Assembly (NCBI RefSeq): GCF_001666835.1
Contig: NZ_LZJF01000184.1
Location: forward strand, 39,630-103,629
Direction of reading: 5' to 3'
DNA from: Mycobacterium sp. E3251
GTDB taxonomy: Bacteria > Actinomycetota > Actinomycetes > Mycobacteriales > Mycobacteriaceae
Length of the DNA stretch: 64,000 bases
The translations under genes were made by a program, and so were the position numbers. Of the stretch, positions 25,158 to 34,656 are shown piece by piece. Every line of letters begins with the position of its first letter. The stretch's first letter is position 1. The notes under the pieces were generated by a model that was not told where the DNA came from, ran no database searches, and was given only the letters and a program-made list of their open reading frames with translations.

Positions 25158-26123
25158 GTGACAACGAAAAAGATCAGGGACGCGCTGCGGATCGGTGACT
25201 TCGAGCCGACGTTCGAAGCCGAGCTGACCGCGCGCTACGAGATTCCGAAGCTCCCCGACGGCCCGGGGCGAGCCGATTTCCTGGCCGAGCACGCGGCCGA
25301 CGTTCGGGTGGTGCTCACGTCGGGGTCGCCCGGCGTCGACGCCCACACGATCGCGGCGCTGCCCCACCTGGAGGCGATCGTCAACAACGGCGCCGGGGTA
25401 GACCTGATCGACCTGCCGGCGGCGCGGCGTCGCGGCATCGGCGTCAGCAACACCCCCGACGTGCTGTCGGACACCGTGGCCGACACCGCCCTGGGCCTGA
25501 TCCTGATGACGCTGCGCCGTTTCGGGGCCGCCGACCGCTACGTGCGGGCGGGCAGCTGGGTGCGCGACGGCCCATTCCCCTACGCCCGCGACGTCAGCGG
25601 CCTGCAGGTCGGGATCTTGGGCCTGGGCCGCATCGGTTCGGCCATAGCGGCCAGGCTGGCCGGATTCGACTGCGCCATCGCCTATCACAACCGCCATCGC
25701 ATCGACGGATCGCCGTACCGCTATGCCGACTCACCCTTTCAGCTGGCCGAATCGGTCGACGTCCTCGTCGTGGCCACCACGGGCGACCCCAACGCGCGCC
25801 ATCTGGTCGACCGAAGCGTCCTCGAAGCGTTGGGGCCCGAGGGTTACCTCGTCAACATCGCGCGCGGCAGCGTCGTCGACCAGGACGCGCTGGTGGAGTT
25901 GCTGGCCGGCGGTGCCCTGGCCGGCGCGGGGCTGGACGTCTTCGTCGACGAACCCCACGTGCCGGCCGAGCTGTTCGACATGGACAACGTGGTGCTCTTC
26001 CCACACATCGGCAGCGCCACCGCAAGGACTCGCAGGGCGATGGCGCTGCTGGCGATCCGCAACCTGGAGACTTACCTCGACACCGGTGAGCTGGTGACAC
26101 CGGTGCTGCGACCGCGCAAGTGA
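25158..26123 (+). CDS. D-isomer-specific 2-hydroxyacid dehydrogenase
   Basis: A 321-residue NAD(P)-dependent dehydrogenase. The Rossmann motif GILGLGRIGSAIA lies at about residues 155-167. The catalytic Arg is in NIARGSVVDQDAL, the Glu in LDVFVDEPHVP, and the His in LFPHIGSATA. It would reduce glyoxylate, hydroxypyruvate or a related 2-oxoacid. The GTG at 25158 gives the usual length; in-frame starts at 25044 and 25086 would add a poorly conserved leader. Confidence 0.87.
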   Translation: MTTKKIRDALRIGDFEPTFEAELTARYEIPKLPDGPGRADFLAEHAADVRVVLTSGSPGVDAHTIAALPHLEAIVNNGAGVDLIDLPAARRRGIGVSNTPDVLSDTVADTALGLILMTLRRFGAADRYVRAGSWVRDGPFPYARDVSGLQVGILGLGRIGSAIAARLAGFDCAIAYHNRHRIDGSPYRYADSPFQLAESVDVLVVATTGDPNARHLVDRSVLEALGPEGYLVNIARGSVVDQDALVELLAGGALAGAGLDVFVDEPHVPAELFDMDNVVLFPHIGSATARTRRAMALLAIRNLETYLDTGELVTPVLRPRK

Positions 26124-26200
26124 CAGCGGGGGTGCGCCTCTGTCAGATGCCTCACACCAGATGGTCCGGCACCCGATTAACGGGTACTAGGCCATCCACC

Positions 26201-27019
26201 ATGAGTGACACGACCCAACGCCAGCTCGGAGACACCGACAGTCCCATCGAGGACGAGCTCGAGGATGCCTTCAGCAGGATGCTCAGCGAGGGCACCCAGC
26301 GTCTGCACCGCACCTGACGCGGCGTGTTGGTCACCGGCTTTTTCGGCGGGACCGAGGTGGGGATCGGAGTGCTCGCCTACCTGTCGGTGCTGGACGCGAC
26401 ACACCGGCCACTGTTGGCCGGATTGGCTTTCTCGATCGGCTTCCTGGCCCTGCTTCTGGGCCGCAGCGAGCTGTTCACCGAGGGCTTCATCATTCCCGTC
26501 GTGACCGTGGCCGCCAAACGCGCCAGCTTCGGGCAGCTGGCCAAGCTGTGGGGCGGCACCATGCTCGCCAACCTCGTCGGCGGTTGGGTGATCATGTGGC
26601 TGATCATGACCGGTTTCCCCGAGCTGCACGCCCAGACCATCGAGTCCGGCACCCATTTCGCCACCGCGCCGGTGTCGGCGCAGAGCATGGTCCTGGCGAT
26701 CCTCGGCGGCATGGTCATCACGTTGATGACCCGGATGCAGCACGGCACCGATTCCGTGCCGGCCAAGATCGCCGCGGCCGTCGCCGCCGCGTTCCTGCTC
26801 GCCGGGCTGCGGTTGTTCCACTCGATTCTTGATTCGCTGCTGATCTTCGGCGCGCTGGTCACCGGGAACGCGCCCTTCGGTTACCTGACTTGGCTGGGCT
26901 GGTTCGGCTACACCGTGGTGGGCAACATGATCGGCGGGCTGCTGTTCGTGACCTTGCTGCGGCTGCTGCGCAGCAAGGATCGGCTCGAGGAGGAACGCGC
27001 AGACGCCGAGTCGCTTTGA
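26201..27019 (+). pseudogene. formate/nitrite transporter (FNT) family gene with in-frame TGA
   Basis: From ATG 26201 the frame reads MSDTTQRQLGDTDSPIEDE and on to LHRT, then meets TGA at 26315-26317. The same frame continues RGVLVTGFFGGTEVGIGVLAYL through six FNT helices to 27019. Relatives usually have Trp (TGG) at this point, so a single G-to-A change explains the stop. Translation could restart at GTG 26324, which would keep every membrane helix and lose only the cytoplasmic N-terminus. It may be a decayed gene, a restart, or a sequencing error. Confidence 0.8.
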
Positions 27020-27022
27020 TCC

Positions 27023-27955
27023 TCAAAGCAGTTGCGGCATAACCTCACTCGCCAGCAGTTCAAGGTGCGCCAAATCGGTTAGGTCCAGCAGCTGGGTGTA
27101 GACGCGTTGCACGCCGAGGAGTTTCCACGCGCCCAAGTTGTCCACGATTTCCGCGGGAGTGCCGACCAGCGGGCTGTTCGAGCGCAGCTCGTCGAGGTCG
27201 CGGCCGATCGCGGCGGCGCGGCGGGCCACCTCACGGTCGTGACGGCCGGCGCAGAGCACGAACGCGCTCGAGTAGACCATCGAGCCGGCCGGTCTGCCCG
27301 CCTCGGCGACGGCGTCCGCTACCCGCTGAAATTGCTTCTCGGCCACGTCTATCGGCGCGAACGGGATGTTGAACTCGGCCGCGTACTTCGCCGCCAGTTG
27401 CGGGGTGCGGTTGGCACCGAGACCGCCGATCACAATCGGTGGATGCGGGTGCTGCGTCGGTTTGGGCAGGGCCGGCGACCCGGTGATGGTGTAGTAGTCG
27501 CCGGCGTAGTCGAAGGTCTCTCCAGGTTTCGTCGTCCACAGCCCGGTGACAATGGCGAGCTGTTCACTGAGCCGGTCGAACCTCTCCCGCAGCGGGGGAA
27601 AGGGAATCCCGTATGCCTGGTGCTCCTTCTCGAACCAACCGCTGCCCAGGCCGAATTCGACGCGCCCCGCGCTCATGTCGTCCACCTGCGCCACCGCGAC
27701 GGCCAGCGGACCCGGATAGCGGAACGTTGCGGAGGTCACCAGGGTGCCCAGCCGGATGCTTGACGTCTCCCTCGCGATCGCGCCCAGGGTCACCCACGAG
27801 TCGGTGGGACCCGGCAGTCCGTCGCCGCTCATCGCCAGGTAGTGGTCGGACCGAAAAAACGCCGCGAAGCCCAGCTGCTCAGCGGTTTGGGCTACGGCGA
27901 CCTGATCGGCGTAACCGGCGCCCTGTTGCGGTTCGATGAAGGCACGGAATTCCAT
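27023..27955 (-). CDS. LLM-class F420-dependent oxidoreductase
   Basis: A 310-residue luciferase-like protein starting MEFRAFIEPQQGAGYADQ. It has FAAFFRSDHYLAMSGDGLPGPTDSW, RLGTLVTSATFRYPGPLAVAVAQVD, GRVEFGLGSGWFEKEHQAYGI and PPIVIGGLGANRTPQLAA. These match the TIGR03560-like F420 subgroup. The start is set by AGAGGGA just before the ATG; the in-frame extension upstream has no ribosome binding site. It ends 3 bp from the convergent FNT-family gene. Confidence 0.87.
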   Translation of the reverse strand: MEFRAFIEPQQGAGYADQVAVAQTAEQLGFAAFFRSDHYLAMSGDGLPGPTDSWVTLGAIARETSSIRLGTLVTSATFRYPGPLAVAVAQVDDMSAGRVEFGLGSGWFEKEHQAYGIPFPPLRERFDRLSEQLAIVTGLWTTKPGETFDYAGDYYTITGSPALPKPTQHPHPPIVIGGLGANRTPQLAAKYAAEFNIPFAPIDVAEKQFQRVADAVAEAGRPAGSMVYSSAFVLCAGRHDREVARRAAAIGRDLDELRSNSPLVGTPAEIVDNLGAWKLLGVQRVYTQLLDLTDLAHLELLASEVMPQLL

Positions 27956-28071
27956 AGGATCCCTCTGTATGTCGTTGTACGGCAACCCGATTCCGAACGT
28001 GTACCCGCCTGTGGCCAAAGCGAGACGCGAACGGGTTTAGCACCCCACCCGCACTTGGGTATGCCCTTAGC

Positions 28072-28509
28072 ATGACCTCACTACTTCCACCCAGGGTCGT
28101 GACGCCCGCGCGATTGACCTGCGCCGGCTCCGCCGACGCGGTCACGGCGGCGGGAATGCGCCGTGCCCTGCGCCGGTGGCTCCAGGAAGTGACCGAGGCC
28201 CCGGCCGAGGTGCGCGACGACATCATTCTGGGCGTCAACGAGGCGCTGGCCAACTGCGTCGAGCACGCATACCGCGCCCAGAACACGGTCGGCACCATGA
28301 AACTGCAGGCCAGCTACGATCCTGCCGCCCAATCGATCAGCGTTTGTGTCAGCGATCGTGGATCCTGGCAGCACCCCTCCCCGCAGCGGCTCAACGATCC
28401 GCGGCGATCCCGCGGCCTGATGCTGATGCATGCGCTCGCCGACCACTGCACCATCAACGCCCGGCCGAACGGCACGACGGTGTACCTGGACTACTCCACC
28501 AGGCCCTAG
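28072..28509 (+). CDS. RsbW-like anti-sigma/ATP-binding protein
   Basis: A 145-residue GHKL ATPase-fold protein of the serine kinase/anti-sigma type. The N box is in NEALANCVEHAY (about residues 61-72), the G1-like motif in VCVSDRGSW, and the G2-like motif in RRSRGLMLMHALAD. Such proteins bind and inhibit a sigma factor or phosphorylate an antagonist. No sigma factor or anti-anti-sigma gene is adjacent, so its partner lies elsewhere. It is divergent from an F420 enzyme and convergent with the WS/DGAT gene. Confidence 0.82.
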   Translation: MTSLLPPRVVTPARLTCAGSADAVTAAGMRRALRRWLQEVTEAPAEVRDDIILGVNEALANCVEHAYRAQNTVGTMKLQASYDPAAQSISVCVSDRGSWQHPSPQRLNDPRRSRGLMLMHALADHCTINARPNGTTVYLDYSTRP

Positions 28510-28510
28510 C

Positions 28511-29869
28511 TCACACGCCGACGGCGCGCTCGAGGTCCTTCAACGAGGTCTCCAAGTGGCCCAGCAGCCGCTGAAGGTGCGGGACGCTGCGGCGGCAACC
28601 CACCAGACCGAAGTCGAGGTTGTCGGCGTTGTTGGTGACCGTGATGTTGACCGCCTGCCCGTCGAGCGGGATGGACAGCGGATAGTTGCCGTCCAACCGG
28701 GCGCCACGCCAGTACAGCGGCTCGGAGGGACCGGCCGAGACGTTGGAGATGACGATGTTGAAGGGCGGTGAGGCCGCCGACAGGTACCCGGGGATCAGCC
28801 CGAAGAACAGGCCGCCGATATTGAACGCCGACAGGGCCAGTTGCTGGACCGGTGGCAGTTGCTGGAATACCTCTTTGGTGTCGCGGATCGACGTGCTGAC
28901 GATCTCCAGGCGCCGCCCCGCGTCATCGAGGTCGGTCGCGAGGTTGCACAGGAACGTTCCGACCAGGTTGCCGCCGCGGTCGTCGTCGGTCTTGCGCAGA
29001 TTGACCGGCACCATCGCGGTCAGCGGCGCGTCGGGCAGGGCATCCTGGTCCAGCAAGTAGGCCCGCAGCGCCCCGGAGCACATGGCGAGCACGACGTCGT
29101 TGACCGTCACCCCGGCCGCCGACTTGATCGCCTTGATCCGGTCCAGCGACCAGGACTGCGCGGCCACCCGCCGGGCACCGCCGATCCGGACGTTGAACAT
29201 GCTGCGCGGCGCCCGGAACGGCAGGGTCAGTTGCTGTTCGAGCAGCGCCGCCCGGGCCAGCTTCAGCGTGGATGGCGCCAAGGCGAGCGCCGACCCCGCC
29301 GTGCGGCCGGCACGCTCGAGCAGCGACTGGGTTTTCTGACCCTTGCTGCGTTTGCGCGGCCCCAGGGTCCACGGGACGCGCACCTCGTCGTCGTGCGGGT
29401 CGGGGGTGAACGCGCGCTGCACCAGCCGCATCGCGGATACGCCGTCCATCAGGGAGTGGTGGTACTTCGTGTACACGGCGTACCGGCCGTCCTGGAGCCC
29501 CTCGACGAGGTGGGCTTCCCACATCGGGCGGTGACGGTCGAGCAGGCTGCCGTGCAGCCGGGACGCCAGCTCCAGCAGATCGCGGACCCGCCCCGGTTCC
29601 GGGAGCGCCGAGCGGCGCAGGTGATAGTCGAGCTCGACGTCGTTGTCGAACGACCACGCGAGGTTGGTCAGTCCGCCGAAGAAGGCGGGGTGCTTGCGGA
29701 ACAGTGGCTGCACGTCAGTGCATTCGAGCATGGCCTGATAGGCCTCACGCACGAAATGGGGCCCGGCGTCCTCGGGCGGCTCGAAAAGCTGAAGCGATCC
29801 CACGTGCATCGGGTGCTCGCGGGACTCCCCGATGAGGAACAGCGCATCCGTCGGCGATATCGGTTCCAT
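28511..29869 (-). CDS. WS/DGAT (triacylglycerol synthase family) acyltransferase
   Basis: A 452-residue acyltransferase with the active-site motif HHSLMDGVSAM (HHxxxDG, about residues 137-143). Other family segments are ISPTDALFLIGESREHPMHVG at the start, TVNDVVLAMCSGALRAYL, and ISNVSAGPSEPLYWRGARL near the end. These enzymes make triacylglycerol or wax esters from acyl-CoA. The ATG at 29869 is used; a TTG two codons upstream is an alternative. The gene is divergent from the MTHFR-like gene 175 bp away. Confidence 0.92.
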   Translation of the reverse strand: MEPISPTDALFLIGESREHPMHVGSLQLFEPPEDAGPHFVREAYQAMLECTDVQPLFRKHPAFFGGLTNLAWSFDNDVELDYHLRRSALPEPGRVRDLLELASRLHGSLLDRHRPMWEAHLVEGLQDGRYAVYTKYHHSLMDGVSAMRLVQRAFTPDPHDDEVRVPWTLGPRKRSKGQKTQSLLERAGRTAGSALALAPSTLKLARAALLEQQLTLPFRAPRSMFNVRIGGARRVAAQSWSLDRIKAIKSAAGVTVNDVVLAMCSGALRAYLLDQDALPDAPLTAMVPVNLRKTDDDRGGNLVGTFLCNLATDLDDAGRRLEIVSTSIRDTKEVFQQLPPVQQLALSAFNIGGLFFGLIPGYLSAASPPFNIVISNVSAGPSEPLYWRGARLDGNYPLSIPLDGQAVNITVTNNADNLDFGLVGCRRSVPHLQRLLGHLETSLKDLERAVGV

Positions 29870-30044
29870 GGTCAACCCCGTTCATTTCGCTGCACCGTCC
29901 GCGCGGTACACGCCCATCTCCTAGTAGCCGCGGTGAGCGTTTGCTAATCCCGAAAGGCGATTCCGAATCCGGTCCCGGGCCGAAGGGCTTGCGGGCGCCG
30001 TCGTTTGGGTACATGGATGCGAACACTGGCGCACGGGGAGTTGA

Positions 30045-31025
30045 ATGTCGGCGGGTTTGGAGTGTCCGAAACGGATGGAGTTCGGACCGTGCGGCGGGGT
30101 GCGACCCGACGGCCAATGCGAGATGCGGCCGGGTGCGTGCGCGTTCGACGACGTGGTGGCGTGGTCAGGCCCTCAACCCGCGGCGCGTCCCGCTCGTGCG
30201 CCGTTGGTGCTCACCGACTTCAGTTGCTCCCCGTTCGATCGCCGCGACGTCGCGGCGACCGCGGCCGCGCTGGCGCCCGGATGCGATGCCGTCCTCGTCG
30301 GGGAGCATCAGAACAAGCCCGATTTCCCGCCGACGCTCATGGGGTCACTGCTGCTCGACGCCGGCGTGACGCCGTGGATCACGCTGTCGTGCCGAGACCG
30401 CAACCGCGTGCTGCTCGAGCAGGAACTACGGGGGTTGCGCAGCATCAACGTGGAGACGGTGTTGTGCGTGACGGGCGACGGGCGCGGCTATGACGTGCGT
30501 CCGGACGTCACGCAGACCTTCGACCTCGACGGTCCCCGCCTGGCCTCGCTGGCCGCTTCGACGGGCGTGGTCGCCGCGGTGCCCGAAACGCCTACCGCCC
30601 CGCCCGTACACGCCCGGCCCGCCCGGTTGGTCGAGAAACAACGGGCAGGAGCGAGCCTGGCGGTCCTCAACCACGTGCCCCGTCCGGAGATCGTCGCCGA
30701 CTTCATGACCATGGCGCGGGCCGTGGGTCTGGCGATCCCGGTGATCGCGGCGGTCGCAGTGTTCACCGACAACGCCTCCGCGGCGGTGCTAGAGGGCTTG
30801 CCCGGCCTGAAACTCGATCAGGCGGTGACGGAGCGGGTATTGGGCGCGCCGGATCCGGTGGCCGCGGGGATCGCGGCGGCGGTGGCCGAGGCCCGCGCGC
30901 TGCTCTCGATCGAAGGCGTCGACGGAGTCAACGTGTCGGGTCTGGCGTCCGCGTCGGGCGGGCGCGCGGGGGCGGAAATCAAGGCGGAGGTCGGTCGTCG
31001 AATAAGGGTGGGGGCGTCGTCGTGA
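30045..31025 (+). CDS. MTHFR-like protein with N-terminal cysteine-rich (MetV-type) domain
   Basis: A 326-residue protein. Residues 7-35 carry Cys7, Cys16, Cys25 and Cys32 in CPKRMEFGPCGG, GQCE and ACAF contexts, like the C-terminal MTHFR/MetV zinc domain. A TIM-barrel-like region follows that resembles methylenetetrahydrofolate reductase (VLVGEHQNKPDFPP, VETVLCVTGDGRG, RPARLVEKQRAGA). The domain order is reversed from the usual. It probably acts on a folate one-carbon carrier. Its stop overlaps the next gene, a methyltransferase, so the two are coupled. Confidence 0.75.
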   Translation: MSAGLECPKRMEFGPCGGVRPDGQCEMRPGACAFDDVVAWSGPQPAARPARAPLVLTDFSCSPFDRRDVAATAAALAPGCDAVLVGEHQNKPDFPPTLMGSLLLDAGVTPWITLSCRDRNRVLLEQELRGLRSINVETVLCVTGDGRGYDVRPDVTQTFDLDGPRLASLAASTGVVAAVPETPTAPPVHARPARLVEKQRAGASLAVLNHVPRPEIVADFMTMARAVGLAIPVIAAVAVFTDNASAAVLEGLPGLKLDQAVTERVLGAPDPVAAGIAAAVAEARALLSIEGVDGVNVSGLASASGGRAGAEIKAEVGRRIRVGASS

Positions 31026-31777
31026 CAGAAGCGATGGAGGCAGAGTTCGACACCGTCGCCGAGTGGACGGCGCAAGTGGCGGCCGACCTCGGGCCGGACT
31101 ATTACGTGCCCGCCGGTTGCCGGGGCAGCGGCAGTCCGGCCGCCCTCGACTGGTTGATAGCGGAGATGGCCCTGGCGCCCGGTGCCACGTTGCTGGACTC
31201 CGGGGCGGGCGTCGGGGGCCCCGCGGCCTACGCGGCCCGAGAGCGCTCGGTGCGGCCGGTACTCGTCGAGCCGGAGACGGGTGCATGCCGCGCGGCGAAG
31301 AAGTTGTTCGGCTTCCCGGTGGCGTGCGCGGTGGGGTCGGCCCTACCGGTGGCGGACTCGAGCTTCGACGCCGCGTGGGCACTTGGCGTGTTGAGCACGA
31401 CACCGGATCACCTCGCGGTGCTCGAGGAGCTGCGCCGCGTCGTCCGGCCGGGCGGCCGGATCGGTCTGCTCGTCTTTCTATCCCACGGGAACGAAGCGAA
31501 CGAGACGTTGGACGGCAACCATTTCCCGACGCCCGCCGGGCTAGTCGAGCTGGTTCGGCGCGCGTCGCTGCACGTCGAGGAACGGCTCGGCACCACCGAC
31601 CTGCCGCCGATCTCCGACGCGTGGAACGAGCGGGTCGACGCCGTGACGGACGCCCTGAGCGACCGGCACGGGCACACGGAGGCCTGGCAGTTGGCCGAAC
31701 GCCAGAGTGCGCAGATCGGGCGGTTGCTCGACAAGGGGACGCTGACCAGCGAGCTGCTGGTGCTGCGGCACGAGTGA
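31022..31777 (+). CDS. SAM-dependent methyltransferase coupled to the MTHFR-like gene
   Basis: A 251-residue class I methyltransferase. Motif I is LLDSGAGVGGPAAYAARE (about residues 58-75), with an unusual Ser-Gly-Ala-Gly in place of the common GxGxG spacing. AVGSALPVADSSFDAAWALGVL and ELRRVVRPGGRIGLLVFL follow. The GTG at 31022 overlaps the upstream stop by 4 bp (GTGA). Coupling to an MTHFR-like gene suggests the two share a one-carbon or methylation pathway. It is convergent with malQ 8 bp away. Confidence 0.82.
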   Translation: MTEAMEAEFDTVAEWTAQVAADLGPDYYVPAGCRGSGSPAALDWLIAEMALAPGATLLDSGAGVGGPAAYAARERSVRPVLVEPETGACRAAKKLFGFPVACAVGSALPVADSSFDAAWALGVLSTTPDHLAVLEELRRVVRPGGRIGLLVFLSHGNEANETLDGNHFPTPAGLVELVRRASLHVEERLGTTDLPPISDAWNERVDAVTDALSDRHGHTEAWQLAERQSAQIGRLLDKGTLTSELLVLRHE

Positions 31778-31784
31778 GAATCCG

Positions 31785-33770
31785 TTACGCCGACTCGCGG
31801 AAGGCGGCGGTGATCTCGGCGACCCTCGGGTCGACCCGTAGCTCCTCCAGCGTCTCCGGGAGCGGGAGCCGCCAGTTCGGGTACTCGTCGATCGTGCCCG
31901 GCAGATTGGGCTGCCGAGGTTCGGCCAACACGTCGTAGGGCGAAATCAACTTCAGGCGGCTCGGCGTCGCCGCCAGCAACCGGTGCATCGCGGTGATGAT
32001 CGCCGCCTCGTCCGGATCCGGACCGGTCAGCAGCCCCTCGGACCGCAGCAGCTCCAGCCACTCCGCCCGCTCCTTGTCGGCCACCGACTGCTCGCCCGCC
32101 ACGTCGTCGAGCAGCCCGAGGTCGGCGCGGGCGCGCACATGCTCGGCACGCAGGAAGCCCGCGGCCGTGGGCAGGTCGTGGGTGGACAGGCTGGCGGCGG
32201 CCCGCGACGGCCATTGCGCCGGCCTCAGCAGCGGTTCCCCCGGGGCGGACTCGTCGCGGGTGAACCAGGACACCGCGCACCCCAGCATCCCGTTGTCGGC
32301 CAGCGCCTCCGTCACCTCCGGTTCGACGGTGCCGAGGTCCTCCCCGACGACGGTGGCGCCGGCCCGGTGCGCCTCGAGCGCGAGGACGGCGAGCATGACG
32401 TCGGCGTCATAGTGCACGTAGGTGCCGCGATCCGGGCCGTCGCCCGGCGGAATCCACCACAACCGCCACAGGCCGGCGACATGGTCGATCCGCAGACCGT
32501 CGGCGTAGGTCACGACGGCGCGCAGCATGTCGCGCAGGGCGGCGTAGCCGGTGGCGGCCAGGCGGTCGGGGCGCCACGGCGGCAGCCCCCAGTCCTGCCC
32601 GCGGGGAGTGAAGTTGTCGGGCGGCGCCCCGACACTCACCCCGGTGGCGAGCACATCGGCAAGCGCCCATGCGTCCGCGCCCTCGGCGTCGACTCCGACG
32701 GGGAGGTCGTGCAACACCCCCAGGGTCATTCCGGCACTTCGCGCGGTGTCGCGCACGGCGAGCAGCTGCTCGCCGCAGCGCTGCTGCACCCAGGCGTGGA
32801 ACACCACCCGGGGCGCCAGCTCCCGCCGTGCCGCCGCGACGGCCGGCCCGGCGACGTCACGCAGCGGCTCCGGCCAGCGGCTCCACCGGCCACCGTGCCG
32901 CTCGGCCAGCGCGCAGTACGTGGCCCAGTCGCGCAGGCCGGTGCCGGCGGCCGATTCGTCCAGCGGACTGGGCCGGCCCTCGGCGCGCCAGAGCAGTTCC
33001 AGCGCCGACCGCTTGGCCGCCCACACGAGGTCGTGGTCGATCCGTTCGGTCGTTGCGGACACCCGCAGCGCATCCACCTCGGCGCGGGTGTCCGGGTCGG
33101 CCCGGCGGTAGGCGTCCAGGTCCTCCACGCGCAGCGCCAGCGGGTTGGCGAACCGCCGGCTGGAGGGGGTGTAGGGCGACGGCTGCACCGGATGCGTCGG
33201 CCCGGGGGCGCTGAGCGGGTTGAGCAGCACCGCGCCGGCACCGTGCTCGGCGACGGTCCAGTTCATGAACTCCCGCAGGTCGCCCAGGTCACCGATACCC
33301 CAGGAGCGGGCCGACCGGAGGGCGTAGAGCTGCAGCATCCAGCCCCAGGTGGCCGAGGCGGCAGGCACCTGGGGTGGTGCCGCGACCAGGGTGGCCTCCT
33401 GCCCGTCGCGCAGCTGCAGCCGATACCAGCCCGGTGTCAGGTCGCCGGGCAGCTCGTCGCGCACCTCGGTGCGGTCGCCGTCCTCGCTCACCAAGAGGGC
33501 CGCTCCGGGCAGCGGCCGGGGCCGTCCGTCCAGGCGCGCGGAAACGGTCGGTGGCAGGGCGCCGGCGCGGTCGCGCTCGGCCAGCTTGGCCAACTCGCGG
33601 CGACGCTCGGCCTCGCTGCCGGCGTCGACGTCGAGCAGGCCGAGCACCCGGATCACGACGTCGGCGTCGACCTCGACGGGCTCGCGCCGCTCGTTGCGGT
33701 AGGAAGTGGCCACCCCGTGGGCCGCGGCCAACCGACGCAGGTCATCGGGAACCGGCTTCGGATTCGCCAT
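31785..33770 (-). CDS. malQ: 4-alpha-glucanotransferase
   Basis: A 661-residue GH77 enzyme. A MalQ N-terminal domain (about residues 1-120) precedes the barrel, which has SARSWGIGDLGDLREF, PSPYTPSSRRFANPLALRVE, the nucleophile Asp in GLRIDHVAGLWRLWW, the acid Glu in VVGEDLGTVEPEV, and STHDLPTAAGF. It remodels maltodextrins in glycogen/alpha-glucan metabolism. M. tuberculosis MalQ (Rv1781c) is somewhat longer; here the N-terminus seems shorter. In M. tuberculosis it borders ESX-5; here no ESX-5 genes are adjacent. Confidence 0.94.
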   Translation of the reverse strand: MANPKPVPDDLRRLAAAHGVATSYRNERREPVEVDADVVIRVLGLLDVDAGSEAERRRELAKLAERDRAGALPPTVSARLDGRPRPLPGAALLVSEDGDRTEVRDELPGDLTPGWYRLQLRDGQEATLVAAPPQVPAASATWGWMLQLYALRSARSWGIGDLGDLREFMNWTVAEHGAGAVLLNPLSAPGPTHPVQPSPYTPSSRRFANPLALRVEDLDAYRRADPDTRAEVDALRVSATTERIDHDLVWAAKRSALELLWRAEGRPSPLDESAAGTGLRDWATYCALAERHGGRWSRWPEPLRDVAGPAVAAARRELAPRVVFHAWVQQRCGEQLLAVRDTARSAGMTLGVLHDLPVGVDAEGADAWALADVLATGVSVGAPPDNFTPRGQDWGLPPWRPDRLAATGYAALRDMLRAVVTYADGLRIDHVAGLWRLWWIPPGDGPDRGTYVHYDADVMLAVLALEAHRAGATVVGEDLGTVEPEVTEALADNGMLGCAVSWFTRDESAPGEPLLRPAQWPSRAAASLSTHDLPTAAGFLRAEHVRARADLGLLDDVAGEQSVADKERAEWLELLRSEGLLTGPDPDEAAIITAMHRLLAATPSRLKLISPYDVLAEPRQPNLPGTIDEYPNWRLPLPETLEELRVDPRVAEITAAFRESA

Positions 33771-33903
33771 CAGCGCGCCGGCCCGGGTGTGGAGCCGACG
33801 GGGGAAATGGGACGACGAGGACGAGGAAGCACATCGCTTATATACCCAAGCCGGGGTTTCTCACACAGGCCGCCGAAAGCCGTTAAGCGGCAGCCGCTTT
33901 CGC

Positions 33904-34539
33904 CTAGTACCCGGTGGCCTGGAAGATGACCCGCCGAGCAATCTGAACCGCGTGGTCGGCGAATCTCTCGTAGAAGCGCCCCAACAGGGTGACATCCACT
34001 GCGGCGGCGACACCGTGCGGCCATCCGGGATCCATCAGCACCGCCAGCAATTGGTGGTGCAGTTCGTCCATCGCGTCGTCGTCGCGACGAATCTGTGCCG
34101 CTCGACGAGGGTCTTGGGCCAGCAACACTTCTCGGGCGCCGCCCGCCAACTGCTCGGCCACCGCACCCATCTCGGCGACGTGTCGGCGCACGTCCTCCGG
34201 CACGGCATTGCGGGGATGGCGCATGCGGGCGATCTCGGCCACGTGCACGGCCAGCGCCCCCATCCGCTGGGCGTCCGCGGCGATCCGAATGCCACTGACC
34301 ACGGCACGCAAATCGGTGGCCACCGGTGCCTGCAATGCCAGCAGGGCGAACGCGGTCTCCTCGACGCGAGCATTGACGTCGACGAGGTCTCCCTGGCCCG
34401 CGATGACCCGTTCCGCCAGCACCAGGTCGACCGTCAGCAGCGCCTGGGTGGCCTGTCCGATCGAGTCCCCGGCCATCGCGCACATCGCCCCGAGTTGTTC
34501 GGTGAGCGAGTCCAACCGGTGGTGAAATGCGCTTCTCAT
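33904..34539 (-). CDS. PhoU-family phosphate signalling protein (PhoY-like)
   Basis: A 211-residue all-helical protein. It starts MRSAFHHRLDSLTEQLGAMC and has both PhoU repeats, with LLALQAPVATDLRAVVSGIRIAADAQRMGALAVH and DVTLLGRFYERFADHAVQIARR. It closely resembles M. tuberculosis PhoY1/PhoY2, which link the Pst transporter to SenX3-RegX3. The ATG at 34539 is the family start. No pst genes are adjacent. It is an independent minus-strand gene; the 133 bp after it contain no gene. Confidence 0.93.
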   Translation of the reverse strand: MRSAFHHRLDSLTEQLGAMCAMAGDSIGQATQALLTVDLVLAERVIAGQGDLVDVNARVEETAFALLALQAPVATDLRAVVSGIRIAADAQRMGALAVHVAEIARMRHPRNAVPEDVRRHVAEMGAVAEQLAGGAREVLLAQDPRRAAQIRRDDDAMDELHHQLLAVLMDPGWPHGVAAAVDVTLLGRFYERFADHAVQIARRVIFQATGY

Positions 34540-34656
34540 GCAATAGAAGTAGGCCGAAACGCGCGAAATAAACGTCGCAGCGTGCATTGTCGCCGATTGC
34601 CGAAAAGCGGCCGGCGAAAGCCGTTCGCCCTCTACGCCTTTCGGTCTGACCGGCGG

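Noticed and set aside
31983..33929. A 648-residue antisense frame across malQ
   Set aside because: The opposite strand has full GH77 motifs and the antisense translation is rich in Gly, Arg and His without domains.
33872..34625. Similar GCCGAAAGCCGTT / GGCGAAAGCCGTT sequences on both sides of the PhoU gene
   Set aside because: They match over about 13 bases only, with no target-site or inverted-repeat structure, and GC-rich words of this length recur by chance. There are no mobile genes nearby.
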